From positions 1 through 59,170 of the forward strand of contig JASLIW010000043.1 of NCBI GenBank assembly GCA_030152865.1: a stretch of 59,170 nucleotides of DNA, read 5' to 3'. The notes below the pieces were generated by a model, which did not search any database, had not been told where the DNA came from, and saw only the letters and a program-made list of their open reading frames with translations. The DNA is from Bacteroides sp. (GTDB lineage Bacteria; Bacteroidota; Bacteroidia; Bacteroidales; Bacteroidaceae). The translations under genes were made by a program, and so were the position numbers. Positions 7,794 to 16,930 of the stretch are shown piece by piece (the stretch's first letter is position 1; each line of letters opens with the position of its first letter).

Positions 7794-9656
7794 ATGAGTG
7801 AGAACTTGGAAAATAAAACAACAAATGTAACTTATACCGATGAGCATATTAGGCATTTGAGTGATATGGAGCACATCCGTACAAGACCTGGTATGTATAT
7901 TGGTAAGCTTGGCGATGGATCATATGTTGAGGATGGAATATATGTTTTATTAAAGGAGGTTCTAGATAATAGTATTGACGAGTTCAAAATGAGTGCAGGC
8001 AAGCGTATTGAGGTCAAAATCGAAGATAATCTTCGTGTGACTGTACGCGATTATGGACGTGGTATACCTCAGGGTAAGCTTATTGAGGCGGTAAGTGTGC
8101 TCAATACAGGAGGTAAGTATGACAGTAAGGCCTTCAAAAAAAGTGTAGGACTGAATGGTGTAGGGATTAAAGCTGTTAATGCACTAAGTAGTCATTTTGA
8201 AGTGAAGAGTTTTAGAGATGATCAAGTTCGTTATGCCACTTTTAATAGAGGCGAGTTAGCTTCAGATATTACCGAGGAGTCTAAGGCAAGAAGAGGTACC
8301 TATATTTATTTTGAGCCGGACAATACCTTATTTAAAAACTATGAATTCCGCCATGAGTATGTAGAAACCATGCTCAAGAATTATACTTATCTCAACACAG
8401 GTTTAACCATTATCTATAATGGAGAACGGATAGAATCACGTAACGGTCTCGAAGATTTATTAGAAGATCGGATGACTTCTGAATGTTTATATCCAATCAT
8501 ACATCTAAAGGGAGAAGACATAGAGATAGCCTTTACTCATGTGTCACAATATGGTGAGGAATACTACTCTTTTGTTAATGGGCAGCATACCACTCAGGGA
8601 GGTACACATCAGAGTGCTTTTAAAGAGCATATAGCTCGAACAATTCGTGATTTTTATGATAAGAACCATGACTTCTCTGATATTCGTAGCGGCTTAGTAG
8701 CAGCTATAGCTATTAATGTTGAAGAACCACTCTTTGAAAGTCAGACCAAAATTAAGCTAGGATCTACGCATGTAGGACCGAATGGACCAACTGTAAATAA
8801 GTTTGTAGGTGATTTTGTTAAGCAGGAGGTAGATAACTTTTTACACCGTAATGCCAAAGTCGCAGAGGTTTTACTAAAGAAAATTCAAGAGTCTGAGAAA
8901 GAACGCAAAGCAATAGCTGGTATTACTAGAATAGCCAGGGAGCGAGCTAAAAAAGTTAGCTTACACAATAAAAAGCTAAGGGATTGTCGCGTACACTTTA
9001 ATGATGATAAAGGGAGCCAAAAAGAGGAGTCTTGTATCTTTATTACTGAGGGAGATTCAGCAAGTGGCTCAATTACTAAAAGTAGAGATGTAAACACACA
9101 GGCAGTCTTTAGCTTAAGAGGTAAGCCCTTAAACTCCTATGGCTTAACTAAAAAAGTGGTGTATGAAAACGAGGAGTTTAATCTACTACAAGCAGCTTTA
9201 AATATTGAAGATGGTATTGATGGCTTACGCTACAATAAAGTAATAGTAGCAACCGATGCCGATGTAGATGGAATGCATATTCGTTTACTCTTAATAACCT
9301 TCTTCCTTCAGTTTTTCCCAGACCTGATAAAGAAGGGACATGTTTATATTCTTCAAACCCCTTTATTCCGAGTGAGAAATAAAAAGGAAACCCGTTATTG
9401 TTATAGCGAGGAGGAGCGTATAAAAGCAATTCAAGAGCTCGGAACGAATCCAGAAATCACACGATTCAAAGGGCTAGGAGAGATATCACCTAGTGAGTTT
9501 AAGCACTTCATTGGTAAAGATATGAGACTAGAGCAAGTAAAGTGGAAAAAGACCGATGCCGTTAATGAGCTATTAGAATTTTATATGGGTAAGAACACGA
9601 TGGATCGTCAAGAGTTTATAATTGATAACCTAGTAGTTGAAGAAGACATTGCTTAA
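7794..9656 (+). CDS. parE: DNA topoisomerase IV subunit B
   Basis: ATPase subunit of the type IIA topoisomerase that decatenates daughter chromosomes; 620 residues from the ATG at 7794. An upstream in-frame TTG at 7779 would overlap the previous gene and is less likely. The GHKL ATPase domain shows RPGMYIGKLGDGSY, LDNSIDEF, VRDYGRGIP and GVGIKAVNALS. The transducer domain follows, then the TOPRIM domain with FITEGDSASGS, VATDADVDGMHI and FKGLGEI. Its length fits ParE of Bacteroidota and is shorter than most GyrB. The parC partner is not in the window. Confidence 0.92.
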   Translation: MSENLENKTTNVTYTDEHIRHLSDMEHIRTRPGMYIGKLGDGSYVEDGIYVLLKEVLDNSIDEFKMSAGKRIEVKIEDNLRVTVRDYGRGIPQGKLIEAVSVLNTGGKYDSKAFKKSVGLNGVGIKAVNALSSHFEVKSFRDDQVRYATFNRGELASDITEESKARRGTYIYFEPDNTLFKNYEFRHEYVETMLKNYTYLNTGLTIIYNGERIESRNGLEDLLEDRMTSECLYPIIHLKGEDIEIAFTHVSQYGEEYYSFVNGQHTTQGGTHQSAFKEHIARTIRDFYDKNHDFSDIRSGLVAAIAINVEEPLFESQTKIKLGSTHVGPNGPTVNKFVGDFVKQEVDNFLHRNAKVAEVLLKKIQESEKERKAIAGITRIARERAKKVSLHNKKLRDCRVHFNDDKGSQKEESCIFITEGDSASGSITKSRDVNTQAVFSLRGKPLNSYGLTKKVVYENEEFNLLQAALNIEDGIDGLRYNKVIVATDADVDGMHIRLLLITFFLQFFPDLIKKGHVYILQTPLFRVRNKKETRYCYSEEERIKAIQELGTNPEITRFKGLGEISPSEFKHFIGKDMRLEQVKWKKTDAVNELLEFYMGKNTMDRQEFIIDNLVVEEDIA

Positions 9657-9665
9657 AATTACAGT

Positions 9666-10118
9666 ATGAAAAGAGCTATTTTTCCAGGAACCTTTGATCC
9701 TTTTACGATAGGACATTACTCTATTGTAGAGCGTGCGCTTACATTTATGGATGAAATCGTAATTGGTATAGGCATCAACGAAACCAAAAACACGCACTTT
9801 AGTACCGAAAAACGTGTAGCGGTAATACGTGAGTTCTATAAAGACAACCCTCGCATTAAAGTTGAGGCTTATCGCAATCTAACAGTTGATTTTGCCTTGG
9901 AGCAAGAAGCAAAGTTTATCATTCGCGGTATTCGCACAGTGAAAGATTTTGAATACGAGGAGTCTATAGCAGACATAAATCGCAAGCTAGAAGGAATTGA
10001 GACAATACTGTTATTTACAGAGCCAGAGTTGAGCTGTGTTAGCTCTACCCTAGTACGAGAATTATTATCCTTTAATAAAGACATCAGCCAGTTTATACCC
10101 AAAGGCATGAAACTTTGA
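9666..10118 (+). CDS. coaD: Pantetheine-phosphate adenylyltransferase
   Basis: Enzyme of 150 residues that transfers AMP from ATP to 4'-phosphopantetheine, the penultimate step of coenzyme A synthesis. The nucleotidyltransferase signature is present as FPGTFDPFTIGHYSIV with the T/HxxH element. FIIRGIRTVKDFEYE and the C-terminal ELSCVSSTLVREL, resembling the ISSTxVR motif, support the call. It begins nine bases after parE and ends two bases before the ATG of the S41 peptidase. Confidence 0.95.
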   Translation: MKRAIFPGTFDPFTIGHYSIVERALTFMDEIVIGIGINETKNTHFSTEKRVAVIREFYKDNPRIKVEAYRNLTVDFALEQEAKFIIRGIRTVKDFEYEESIADINRKLEGIETILLFTEPELSCVSSTLVRELLSFNKDISQFIPKGMKL

Positions 10119-10120
10119 TT

Positions 10121-11668
10121 ATGAAGAGGTGGATTGTCTTAGTCTTACTTCTAATTACTCCTGTACTGTGTTACAGCCAAACAAAAGATATTTCAGCGTC
10201 TCAGAAGCTTCTCATGGCTGAGTATCTGATTCATAAACTTTATGTTGATAGTATAGACGAGCATCAATTGGTTGAACAGGGAATTAGAGGCATGCTTCAG
10301 AGCCTTGATCCCCATTCTACTTACTATTCTGCCGATCAAGTACAGGCACTTAAGGAACAGGTGAAAGGTCAAATTACTGGTATTGGAATACGTGCTGTAA
10401 TGTTTAGAGACACCTTATATCTGACTGAAGTACTTCCCCAAGGACCAGCAGCTAAAGCTGGCTTACAAGTAGGTGATCGTGTGTTAGCCGTTAATCAATC
10501 AGTAGTTGCTGGTGTACAGATGAGGCTCCCCACTATAATAAAAATGTTGCGTGGACCAAAGAAAAGTAAAGTAGAGCTAAAAACATTTCGCTCAAAGACA
10601 GGAGTTTACAAAACAACTACCCTCATTCGACAAGAAATACCCATTAGTCCTATCCTGAGTAGTTATCTCCTAACAGCTAATACAGCCTACATTCGGTTTG
10701 GTCGGTTCAGTAAAAACTCGTCCAAAGTATTCAAAAAACACCTTTCAAAGCTCCTTAAACAAGGGGCAACACAATTAGTCTTGGATCTAAGGGGAAATAG
10801 TGGTGGTTTGCTGAATGAAGCGATAGAGTTGGCTAACCATTTTTTGAGTGCAGAACAGCGTATTGTCTATACGCTAGGGCAGGCAAACAATAATCGCAGT
10901 TTTTATGCGCGAGGAGATGGGTTGTTCAAGTCGGGCAAGCTCGTAATTCTCCTAGACGAACAAAGTGCCTCTGCTAGTGAAATCGTAGCAGGTGCGGTGC
11001 AAGACTGGGATAGGGGAATACTTATAGGACGTAGATCTTTTGGAAAGGGTTTAGTCCAAAGATCTTTGGATTTGGCCGATGGCTCTAGGATACAGTTGAC
11101 AATAGCTCGGTACTATACACCTGCTGGAAGATGTATTCAAAAGCCCTACTATACGGATCAAAGACAGAGTGATGCACAAGAGGGAGACTTACTAATAAAA
11201 GGGGTAGAGCAAGTGGATTCACGCCCCTATAAGACACTTTTGAAGTCTCGTACTATTTATGGTGGAGGTGGAATTTTACCAGATGTATTAGTACCCCGTC
11301 AAGACTCTATTTATAAGAATACCTTATATAGAAACTCAGCTAAAGAGGCACTACTTCAACAATTAGCTATAGCTTATGTGGATAATCATAGAAGTGATAT
11401 CTTGGAGTTTACTGCTATAGAGCAGTTCGTAGAGGGCTCTAAATCAAGCGTTAATCTGCTTGATCAAGTGTACACCAATTTAGAGCTGGGGGGATTAAAG
11501 ATTGAAGATCAGGATAAGCAAATGTGTTCTGCGTATTTGGTTAGTCTACTAAAAGCACTTATATCTCAATATGTATGGGGTGAAGAGGCTTTTTACCAAG
11601 TAATGAATCGAATAGATCCTGTGGTTCTAAAAGCTCTTGACCTGCTCAATGAACCTATTTTTGAGTAA
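10121..11668 (+). CDS. S41 family C-terminal processing peptidase
   Basis: Exported serine protease of 515 residues from the ATG at 10121 (an in-frame TTG at 10115 overlaps coaD and is disfavoured). A signal peptide of about 20 residues ends near CYSQT. A PDZ domain follows (about residues 85-170: GIGIRAVMF, PAAKAGLQVGDRVLAVN). The S41 catalytic core includes LDLRGNSGGLLNEA, DEQSASASEIVAGAVQDWDR with the nucleophilic Ser, and GRRSFGKGLVQ with the general-base Lys. The C-terminal extension is of unknown role. Its 3' end overlaps the convergent lolE-like gene by 14 bases. Confidence 0.92.
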   Translation: MKRWIVLVLLLITPVLCYSQTKDISASQKLLMAEYLIHKLYVDSIDEHQLVEQGIRGMLQSLDPHSTYYSADQVQALKEQVKGQITGIGIRAVMFRDTLYLTEVLPQGPAAKAGLQVGDRVLAVNQSVVAGVQMRLPTIIKMLRGPKKSKVELKTFRSKTGVYKTTTLIRQEIPISPILSSYLLTANTAYIRFGRFSKNSSKVFKKHLSKLLKQGATQLVLDLRGNSGGLLNEAIELANHFLSAEQRIVYTLGQANNNRSFYARGDGLFKSGKLVILLDEQSASASEIVAGAVQDWDRGILIGRRSFGKGLVQRSLDLADGSRIQLTIARYYTPAGRCIQKPYYTDQRQSDAQEGDLLIKGVEQVDSRPYKTLLKSRTIYGGGGILPDVLVPRQDSIYKNTLYRNSAKEALLQQLAIAYVDNHRSDILEFTAIEQFVEGSKSSVNLLDQVYTNLELGGLKIEDQDKQMCSAYLVSLLKALISQYVWGEEAFYQVMNRIDPVVLKALDLLNEPIFE

Positions 11669-12887
11669 GAATTCTTTTACTTAAGTATTGAATAGGATAC
11701 CACACCGATACAAATCCAACGACAACTACAGTGGCTATAATTAAAAGTAAGTCTGATAGATGTAAGCTTACAGGATATGCAGTTGTTATAAACTGATAGC
11801 CACCACTAAGCTTTATAAAACCAAACTCCTGCTGCAAAAGAGTAAGGGCAACTCCCAAAAGTAGACCAGAAATTGTTCCGATAAGGGTGATAATTCTTCC
11901 CTCATAGAGAAATACCTTAGCAACAAAGTTATTGTCGGCTCCAAGGTTGATTAGGATTTGCATATCCTCCTTCTTCTCTAAAATCAGCATCGACAACGAA
12001 CTTATGATGTTGAAGCAAGCAATTAAGAGGATAAAAATGAGAAAGAAAAAAGAAATTAATTTTTCTATTTTCATGATATTGAAAATATCGGTTTGCTGCT
12101 GGTATTGATCAAGTACTTTAAATCGCTTACCCATAATCTGCTGTACGGCTAATCTTGTTTTTTTCAGGTCAGCATGAGCGGTGAGTTTAATCTCTATTGC
12201 AGATATCTTGTCTTCGTAACCCAACAACTCTTGGGCAAAAGCTAAAGAACAAATCAAATAGTTAGCATCATATTTGGGCTGATTAACAGCAAATAGCACA
12301 CCAGGTGAGTATAAGAAGCCAGTATTAAATGAAGCGGCGGGATTTGACATATTCACTCTCACACCAGGCTTAGGAGTATAAACTTCCAAGGCTTGGACGG
12401 GTTGGATGCCTGTATGTAGGTTTGATGCTAGCTCCACGCCCATAATACCATAGTTGACAATCTCATCTTGAAGAATGTAGCTCCCCTTTCCTATGAGTAA
12501 TGTATTGATTGAAGTGACGTGGTGAAAATTATCATCTACCCCTTTAAGCTTAATCATGCTCTGATTTTGCTTGTATTTGAGCATGGCATTCTCTTCTAGT
12601 GTACAAGTTATTAAATCAACCCCCTCCAGTTGCTCTATAGCTTCACGAGTACTCGTATCTAAGTCAAATGTTTTGCCAGTGGTGGCAACAACTTTTAAGT
12701 CAGGATCAAAAGCTGTAAAAAAACTAGCCACAGATTCTTGAAAGCCATTAAAAACAGATAATGTACATACAAGAGTCAATGTGGCTAAAGCTATTCCACA
12801 AACTGAAATAGCTGAAATGATATTTATTGCGTTATGTTTCTTCTTTGAAAAAAGATAACGCCATGCAATATGCCGTGCTAATTTCAC
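11655..12887 (-). CDS. Lipoprotein-releasing ABC transporter permease (LolC/LolE, FtsX family)
   Basis: Inner-membrane permease of 410 residues, with a first helix near residues 20-45, a large periplasmic domain, and three helices in the last 140 residues within an FtsX domain (SLSMLILEKKEDMQILINLGADNNFVAKVFLYEG). In LolCDE systems this subunit helps extract lipoproteins for delivery to the outer membrane, which suits an organism rich in surface lipoproteins. No ATPase (LolD) is adjacent. The start is GTG at 12887, inside the rbfA stop (GTGA), so it is translationally coupled to rbfA. Confidence 0.88.
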   Translation of the reverse strand: MKLARHIAWRYLFSKKKHNAINIISAISVCGIALATLTLVCTLSVFNGFQESVASFFTAFDPDLKVVATTGKTFDLDTSTREAIEQLEGVDLITCTLEENAMLKYKQNQSMIKLKGVDDNFHHVTSINTLLIGKGSYILQDEIVNYGIMGVELASNLHTGIQPVQALEVYTPKPGVRVNMSNPAASFNTGFLYSPGVLFAVNQPKYDANYLICSLAFAQELLGYEDKISAIEIKLTAHADLKKTRLAVQQIMGKRFKVLDQYQQQTDIFNIMKIEKLISFFFLIFILLIACFNIISSLSMLILEKKEDMQILINLGADNNFVAKVFLYEGRIITLIGTISGLLLGVALTLLQQEFGFIKLSGGYQFITTAYPVSLHLSDLLLIIATVVVVGFVSVWYPIQYLSKRILTQK

Positions 12888-13216
12888 TTTAGAAGCTCAT
12901 CTATTCTTTCTGCGTAATCCAAAGAGTCATCAATAAAAAACTCCAAATCAGGGATGATTCGTAACTGGTGACGAACCCGCTTTCCTAAATCATATCTAAT
13001 GGCCTTTGTGTTGGCCCGAATATTGGTAATTAGCTCTTCTTTTTGATTAGATGGGAAGATGCTCAGATAGGCTCTAGCTATGCTTAGGTCAGGAGTTACT
13101 GTTACTCCGCTAATAGAGATTAGAACGCCTTGTGTTGCCTGAGTCTGTAGTTGAAACATTTCACTTAACTCTTTTTGAATCAAACGAGCTATTTTTTGTT
13201 GTCTTGTAGTTTCCAT
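12884..13216 (-). CDS. rbfA: 30S ribosome-binding factor
   Basis: Small cytoplasmic factor of 110 residues for late 16S rRNA and 30S maturation. The RbfA fold is recognised from RIAxLIQKELSEMFQ-like N-terminal helix, then ISVTPDLSIARAYLSIF-like strand (here VTVTPDLSIARAYLSIF) and RHQLRIIPDLEFFIDDSLDYAERIDELL at the C-terminus. Length is normal. It overlaps the following lolE-like gene by four bases and starts ten bases after the O-methyltransferase stop. Confidence 0.94.
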   Translation of the reverse strand: METTRQQKIARLIQKELSEMFQLQTQATQGVLISISGVTVTPDLSIARAYLSIFPSNQKEELITNIRANTKAIRYDLGKRVRHQLRIIPDLEFFIDDSLDYAERIDELLK

Positions 13217-13226
13217 AAAGTATAAA

Positions 13227-13865
13227 TTATAGTTTTCGGATGAGTGTTAATCCATCTCTTAAGGGTAATATAACCTTTTCTACCCGTTTATCATTTGCTA
13301 TATAGCTATTAAATGCCTTGATGCCTATTGTTTGCCAATCATTACTTTTATGACTATCCAATACGTGTCCATCCCATAAGGTGTTATCGGCAAGTATGTA
13401 GCCTCCTTGGGAAAGATGCTCAAGGGTCATTTCATAATAGGCTATGTAACGGCGTTTGTCACCGTCTATAAAAGCCATGTCGAAGGTAGTATTGAGATTA
13501 GGCACCAACTCTAAAGCATCACCAATGTAAAACTTTATTTTGTCAGCAAAAGGAGAGTTTTCAAGCCAAGGTCGAGTAAAATCCTCTTGCTCGTCATTGA
13601 TTTCAAAAGTATGTAGCATACCGCCTTCCTCTAAGCCCTCGGCCAAGCAAAGTGCTGAATATCCGCTATAGGTCCCTATTTCTAAAATAGTACGAGGGCG
13701 AATCATAGATGTTAACATCTTTAGAATTCGCCCTTGTATATGTCCAGAGGCCATACGCGGACGAAGGAGCTTTACATGTGTAGCACGATAAAGCGCTTTT
13801 AAGTAATCACTTTCGGAATCGCTGTGATCAGCAATATACTGATCAAGAGCCTCAGTTTCTATCAT
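13227..13865 (-). CDS. O-methyltransferase, SAM-dependent (catechol-type family 3)
   Basis: Protein of 212 residues in the Methyltransf_3 family. The SAM-binding region is ILEIGTYSGYSALCLAEGL with the acidic second-strand residue in HTFEINDEQE. The metal-binding acidic residues are in FDMAFIDGDKRRYIAYYE and ADNTLWDGHV. The substrate cannot be read from the sequence. It lies six bases after the pyruvate kinase stop in a minus-strand run of aroQ, pyk, this gene, rbfA and lolE-like. Confidence 0.9.
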   Translation of the reverse strand: MIETEALDQYIADHSDSESDYLKALYRATHVKLLRPRMASGHIQGRILKMLTSMIRPRTILEIGTYSGYSALCLAEGLEEGGMLHTFEINDEQEDFTRPWLENSPFADKIKFYIGDALELVPNLNTTFDMAFIDGDKRRYIAYYEMTLEHLSQGGYILADNTLWDGHVLDSHKSNDWQTIGIKAFNSYIANDKRVEKVILPLRDGLTLIRKL

Positions 13866-13871
13866 TTTCTA

Positions 13872-15323
13872 TTATAGATATCTATTTCTGTTAGGAAGAA
13901 CGTACTCATCTGCATATTTTAACACATCTTCCACAGTGTTGATTTCTAAGAATGAGGTACGCATATTTCTTCTACCACTACTTAAGTAGCATACCATATC
14001 ATCTTCAGAAAGACGTCCTTCTTTCACTAGTTTTCTGAGAGCAGCAAAATAATATTCTTGCCCATTTGCTCTTTCAGGGAGGTAGATAGCTTCAACTCCA
14101 TAAGAAAGTGCTAAATGACGCATGGTTTTTTCCTTATAGCAAATAGCTAAAACAGGGCACTTACCTCTAAAGGCAGATAAGTTTCTAGCAGTACGTCCAC
14201 TAAAGCTATCCGTAATAATTGCCCCTATATTCATTAAAGAAGTTGATTTTACAGCTTGTTTGGCTAAAAATGCTGTAACATCAGGATTTTCTAGAGGAAT
14301 TTTGATGTCATTTTCATCTAGTTTATCTGCTTCAGCCTGTGCAGCAATGGTAGCCATGGTACGAACTGCTTCTACAGGATACTTACCATATGCAGTCTCA
14401 CCACTAAGCATTAAAGCATCAGTACGGTAATAGATTGCGTTAGCGATATCTGTTACTTCTGCACGAGTTGGTCTAGGGTTGCTAATCATGGTATGAAGCA
14501 TTTGTGTCGCTACAATCACAGGCTTCTTCTCCAAAATACATTTCTTGATGATACGACGTTGGATACCAGGAATGCGCTCTTGGGGCACTTCAATACCAAG
14601 GTCTCCACGAGCAATCATTATACCATCTGCAGTTTCAATGATTTCATCGATATTGTCAACACCTTCTTGATTTTCAATCTTAGCAATAATCTTAATATCG
14701 CTATCCTTGGCATCTAATATTTCTTTTATATCTAAAATATCTTGCTTGTTACGTACAAATGAGTGTGCGATAAAGTCGATATTTTTCTCAATAGCATATT
14801 GGATGTTGTTCTTATCCTTTTCTGTTAGAGAAGGTAGGTTGATACGTACCCCAGGGATATTTACACTTTTGCGACTTGCAAGAGTTGCCTCATTCATGAC
14901 TTCACAGACAAGATGGTCTTCCTCTTTCTCAATAACCCTAAGGCTTAACTCTCCGTCATCGATCAAGATGTCCTTACCTACTTCTAAGTCTTGTACAAAG
15001 TTTGGGTAAGATACAGAAATACACCCACGAGTAGTTATTTTTTCTGGGTCACCGACCATAAAAACACGTTCACCTATTTTATAATCTATAGGTTCCTCAC
15101 AAGCAGTAGTTCTAATTTCTGGTCCTTTGGTATCCATTAGAATACCTATACGGTTGGATACTGTTCTAACGTTATTAATTAACACTTCAAAACCCTCTTG
15201 AGTTCCGTGAGCTGTGTTCATACGAACCACATTCATTCCAGCCTCATATAGCTTTTGTAGGAAATCAACGTCACAGCGTCTATCTGAGATTGACGCTACA
15301 ATTTTAGTTTGCTTTAACATCAT
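13872..15323 (-). CDS. pyk: Pyruvate kinase
   Basis: Last glycolytic enzyme, converting phosphoenolpyruvate and ADP to pyruvate and ATP. From the ATG at 15323 it has 483 residues and begins MMLKQTKIVASISD; an in-frame TTG at 15347 is not preferred. Family motifs include MNTAHGTQEGF, MDTKGPEIRT, the KIENQEGVDNIDEI segment with the catalytic Lys, MIARGDLGIEVP, and ATQMLHTMISNPRPTRAEVTDIANA. The C-terminal domain is present and full length. It lies between aroQ and the O-methyltransferase. Confidence 0.96.
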   Translation of the reverse strand: MMLKQTKIVASISDRRCDVDFLQKLYEAGMNVVRMNTAHGTQEGFEVLINNVRTVSNRIGILMDTKGPEIRTTACEEPIDYKIGERVFMVGDPEKITTRGCISVSYPNFVQDLEVGKDILIDDGELSLRVIEKEEDHLVCEVMNEATLASRKSVNIPGVRINLPSLTEKDKNNIQYAIEKNIDFIAHSFVRNKQDILDIKEILDAKDSDIKIIAKIENQEGVDNIDEIIETADGIMIARGDLGIEVPQERIPGIQRRIIKKCILEKKPVIVATQMLHTMISNPRPTRAEVTDIANAIYYRTDALMLSGETAYGKYPVEAVRTMATIAAQAEADKLDENDIKIPLENPDVTAFLAKQAVKSTSLMNIGAIITDSFSGRTARNLSAFRGKCPVLAICYKEKTMRHLALSYGVEAIYLPERANGQEYYFAALRKLVKEGRLSEDDMVCYLSSGRRNMRTSFLEINTVEDVLKYADEYVLPNRNRYL

Positions 15324-15362
15324 AATATATTTGTCTTTCTCTGTCAAATTAAGAATTTGTTC

Positions 15363-15782
15363 CTAATCACTTAACAGGGCTTCTAAAGCTAGTCTATAGG
15401 AGTTTAATCCAAAACCACAAATAACACCGCGACAAGCTGCAGCTATCATAGAATGATGTCTGTACTCTTCTCGTGCTTGGGTATTGGATATATGGACTTC
15501 TATAACGGGAGCTTGTATAGCCCGAATGGCATCAAGTAATGCAATAGAAGTATGTGTGTAGGCACCAGCATTGAGGATAATACCATCGTAGTGGAAACCA
15601 ACTTCTTGAATCTTATCAATAAGCTCACCTTCTATGTTGGATTGAAAGTAGTCTAAATGAATAGCAGGGTATTGTGAAGTCAATTGATCGAAATATTCTT
15701 TCATTGACAGAGTACCATATACTGAGGGTTCTCGTTTACCTACCAAATTAATGTTGGGGCCATTAATTATAAGTACTTTCAT
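15363..15782 (-). CDS. aroQ: 3-dehydroquinate dehydratase, type II
   Basis: Shikimate-pathway enzyme that dehydrates 3-dehydroquinate. From the ATG at 15782 it has 139 residues and begins MKVLIINGPNINLVGKREPSVYG, with the catalytic Tyr in the last part. LNAGAYTHTSIALLDAI contains the substrate-binding Asn, and VIEVHISNTQAREEYRHHS contains the catalytic His. The longer reading from a TTG at 15797 is unlikely. A full -7 promoter box facing this gene lies at 15833-15840. Confidence 0.95.
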   Translation of the reverse strand: MKVLIINGPNINLVGKREPSVYGTLSMKEYFDQLTSQYPAIHLDYFQSNIEGELIDKIQEVGFHYDGIILNAGAYTHTSIALLDAIRAIQAPVIEVHISNTQAREEYRHHSMIAAACRGVICGFGLNSYRLALEALLSD

Positions 15783-15800
15783 ATTTTCGATAATCAATTT

Positions 15801-15841
15801 ATATCTTTGTTCCTAGACTTGATACTATTCTGCAAAGATAT
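15801..15841. promoter_or_regulatory. Paired opposed -7 boxes between aroQ and xerD
   Basis: A 9-bp perfect inverted repeat (15801-15809 and 15833-15841) contains TATCTTTG on the plus strand (15802-15809, towards xerD) and on the minus strand (15833-15840, towards aroQ). Both match TAnnTTTG in full. They point towards each other, so the two start sites would overlap. No clear -33 TTG stands behind either box. Confidence 0.5.
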
Positions 15842-15856
15842 TAAAAAATTACTGTA

Positions 15857-16774
15857 ATGGAAGGCTTTTCACCGAATAACAAATCACTTTCATCTGTTAT
15901 AACAAAATATAGGCATTATTTAAAGTTAGAGAAGTCTCTATCAGAGAATACGATAGAAGCCTACCTTGCTGACTTGAATAAACTTATCGTATATACTGAA
16001 GAAGAACAAAAAGGTTTTTTCACTTTAGAACTAACAGATTTACAGAACTTTATTGCTGCACTTCATGACTTGGGTATTCATCCTCGCTCTCAAGCCAGAA
16101 TAATTTCAGGAATCAAATCATTCTATCATTTTCTGTTGTTAGAAAATGTAGTGGACAAAAATCCCGCAAGCTTATTAGAGATGCCTAAAATAGGTTTTCG
16201 TATTCCAGAGGTTCTAACACTATCAGAAGTGGATGCAATCATTAACGTCATTGATGTCAGCACTCCTGAGGGGCAACGCAATAGAGCTATTATTGAAACA
16301 TTATACAGCTGTGGTTTGCGTGTTTCAGAGCTGACTCACCTAAAAATATCCAAGCTCTATTTCGAGGAAGGCTATATAATTGTAGATGGTAAAGGAAAAA
16401 AACAACGTTTAGTACCTATATCTGATAGAGCTATACAAGAAATAAGGTATTATCTAATGGATCGAGGAGCTCTAATAGTAAAAAAAGGAGATGAGGATAC
16501 CTTATTTCTCAACAGACGAGGAGGACAGTTATCGCGTGTTATGATCTTCCAAATAGTAAAGAAGTATGCGGCTGAAGCCAGTATTACAAAAAATGTAAGC
16601 CCACATACCTTTCGACACTCCTTTGCAACACACCTGCTAGAAGGAGGTGCAAACCTAAGAGCCATTCAGAGTATGCTGGGGCATGAATCCATAACAACAA
16701 CCGAAATTTATACGCATCTTGATCGAAGTATGATAAGGTCTGAGATCTTAAGATACCACCCCAGAAATAAATAG
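15857..16774 (+). CDS. xerD: Tyrosine recombinase XerD
   Basis: Site-specific recombinase of 305 residues for resolving chromosome dimers at dif. The N-terminal SAM-like domain spans about residues 10-100. The catalytic domain has Arg155 (LYSCGLRVSELTHL), a Lys in DGKGKKQRLVP, HTFRHSFATHLLEGG with the H-x-x-R pair, LGHESITTT and the nucleophile Tyr285 (TEIYTHL). Length and flanking core genes, plus the absence of an excisionase or att repeat, favour the housekeeping Xer over a mobile integrase. XerC versus XerD cannot be separated with certainty; XerD is the usual annotation for this form. Confidence 0.88.
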   Translation: MEGFSPNNKSLSSVITKYRHYLKLEKSLSENTIEAYLADLNKLIVYTEEEQKGFFTLELTDLQNFIAALHDLGIHPRSQARIISGIKSFYHFLLLENVVDKNPASLLEMPKIGFRIPEVLTLSEVDAIINVIDVSTPEGQRNRAIIETLYSCGLRVSELTHLKISKLYFEEGYIIVDGKGKKQRLVPISDRAIQEIRYYLMDRGALIVKKGDEDTLFLNRRGGQLSRVMIFQIVKKYAAEASITKNVSPHTFRHSFATHLLEGGANLRAIQSMLGHESITTTEIYTHLDRSMIRSEILRYHPRNK

Positions 16775-16876
16775 TCTAAAAATAAGGGCGATTTGCATTT
16801 ATTTTGTTATTTTTGAGTATTAAGTGAATAATTCGCATAAAGAGTGTTTTTGTAAAGAAATGCTCTCATAAACTTC

Positions 16877-16906
16877 TTGTGGTTAAAATACTATTTGATA
16901 TATTTG
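16877..16906 (+). promoter_or_regulatory. Bacteroidota promoter (-33 TTG, -7 TATATTTG)
   Basis: TTG at 16877-16879 and TATATTTG at 16899-16906, separated by 19 bases, match the Bacteroidota consensus. Transcription would start near 16913. This rules against any protein start at 16877 and supports the ATG at 16931. Confidence 0.65.
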
Positions 16907-16930
16907 CGAAAGATTATAAACATTAAATTT

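Noticed and set aside
15857..16774. Tyrosine recombinase as an integrase of a mobile element
   Set aside because: Length and context fit housekeeping XerD; no att repeats, excisionase or cargo genes, and the nearby tRNA is 2.5 kb away and intact.
16877..16930. N-terminal extension of the OmpA/TPR lipoprotein
   Set aside because: The stretch contains the -33 and -7 promoter elements, and the added residues would sit before a good lipoprotein signal peptide.
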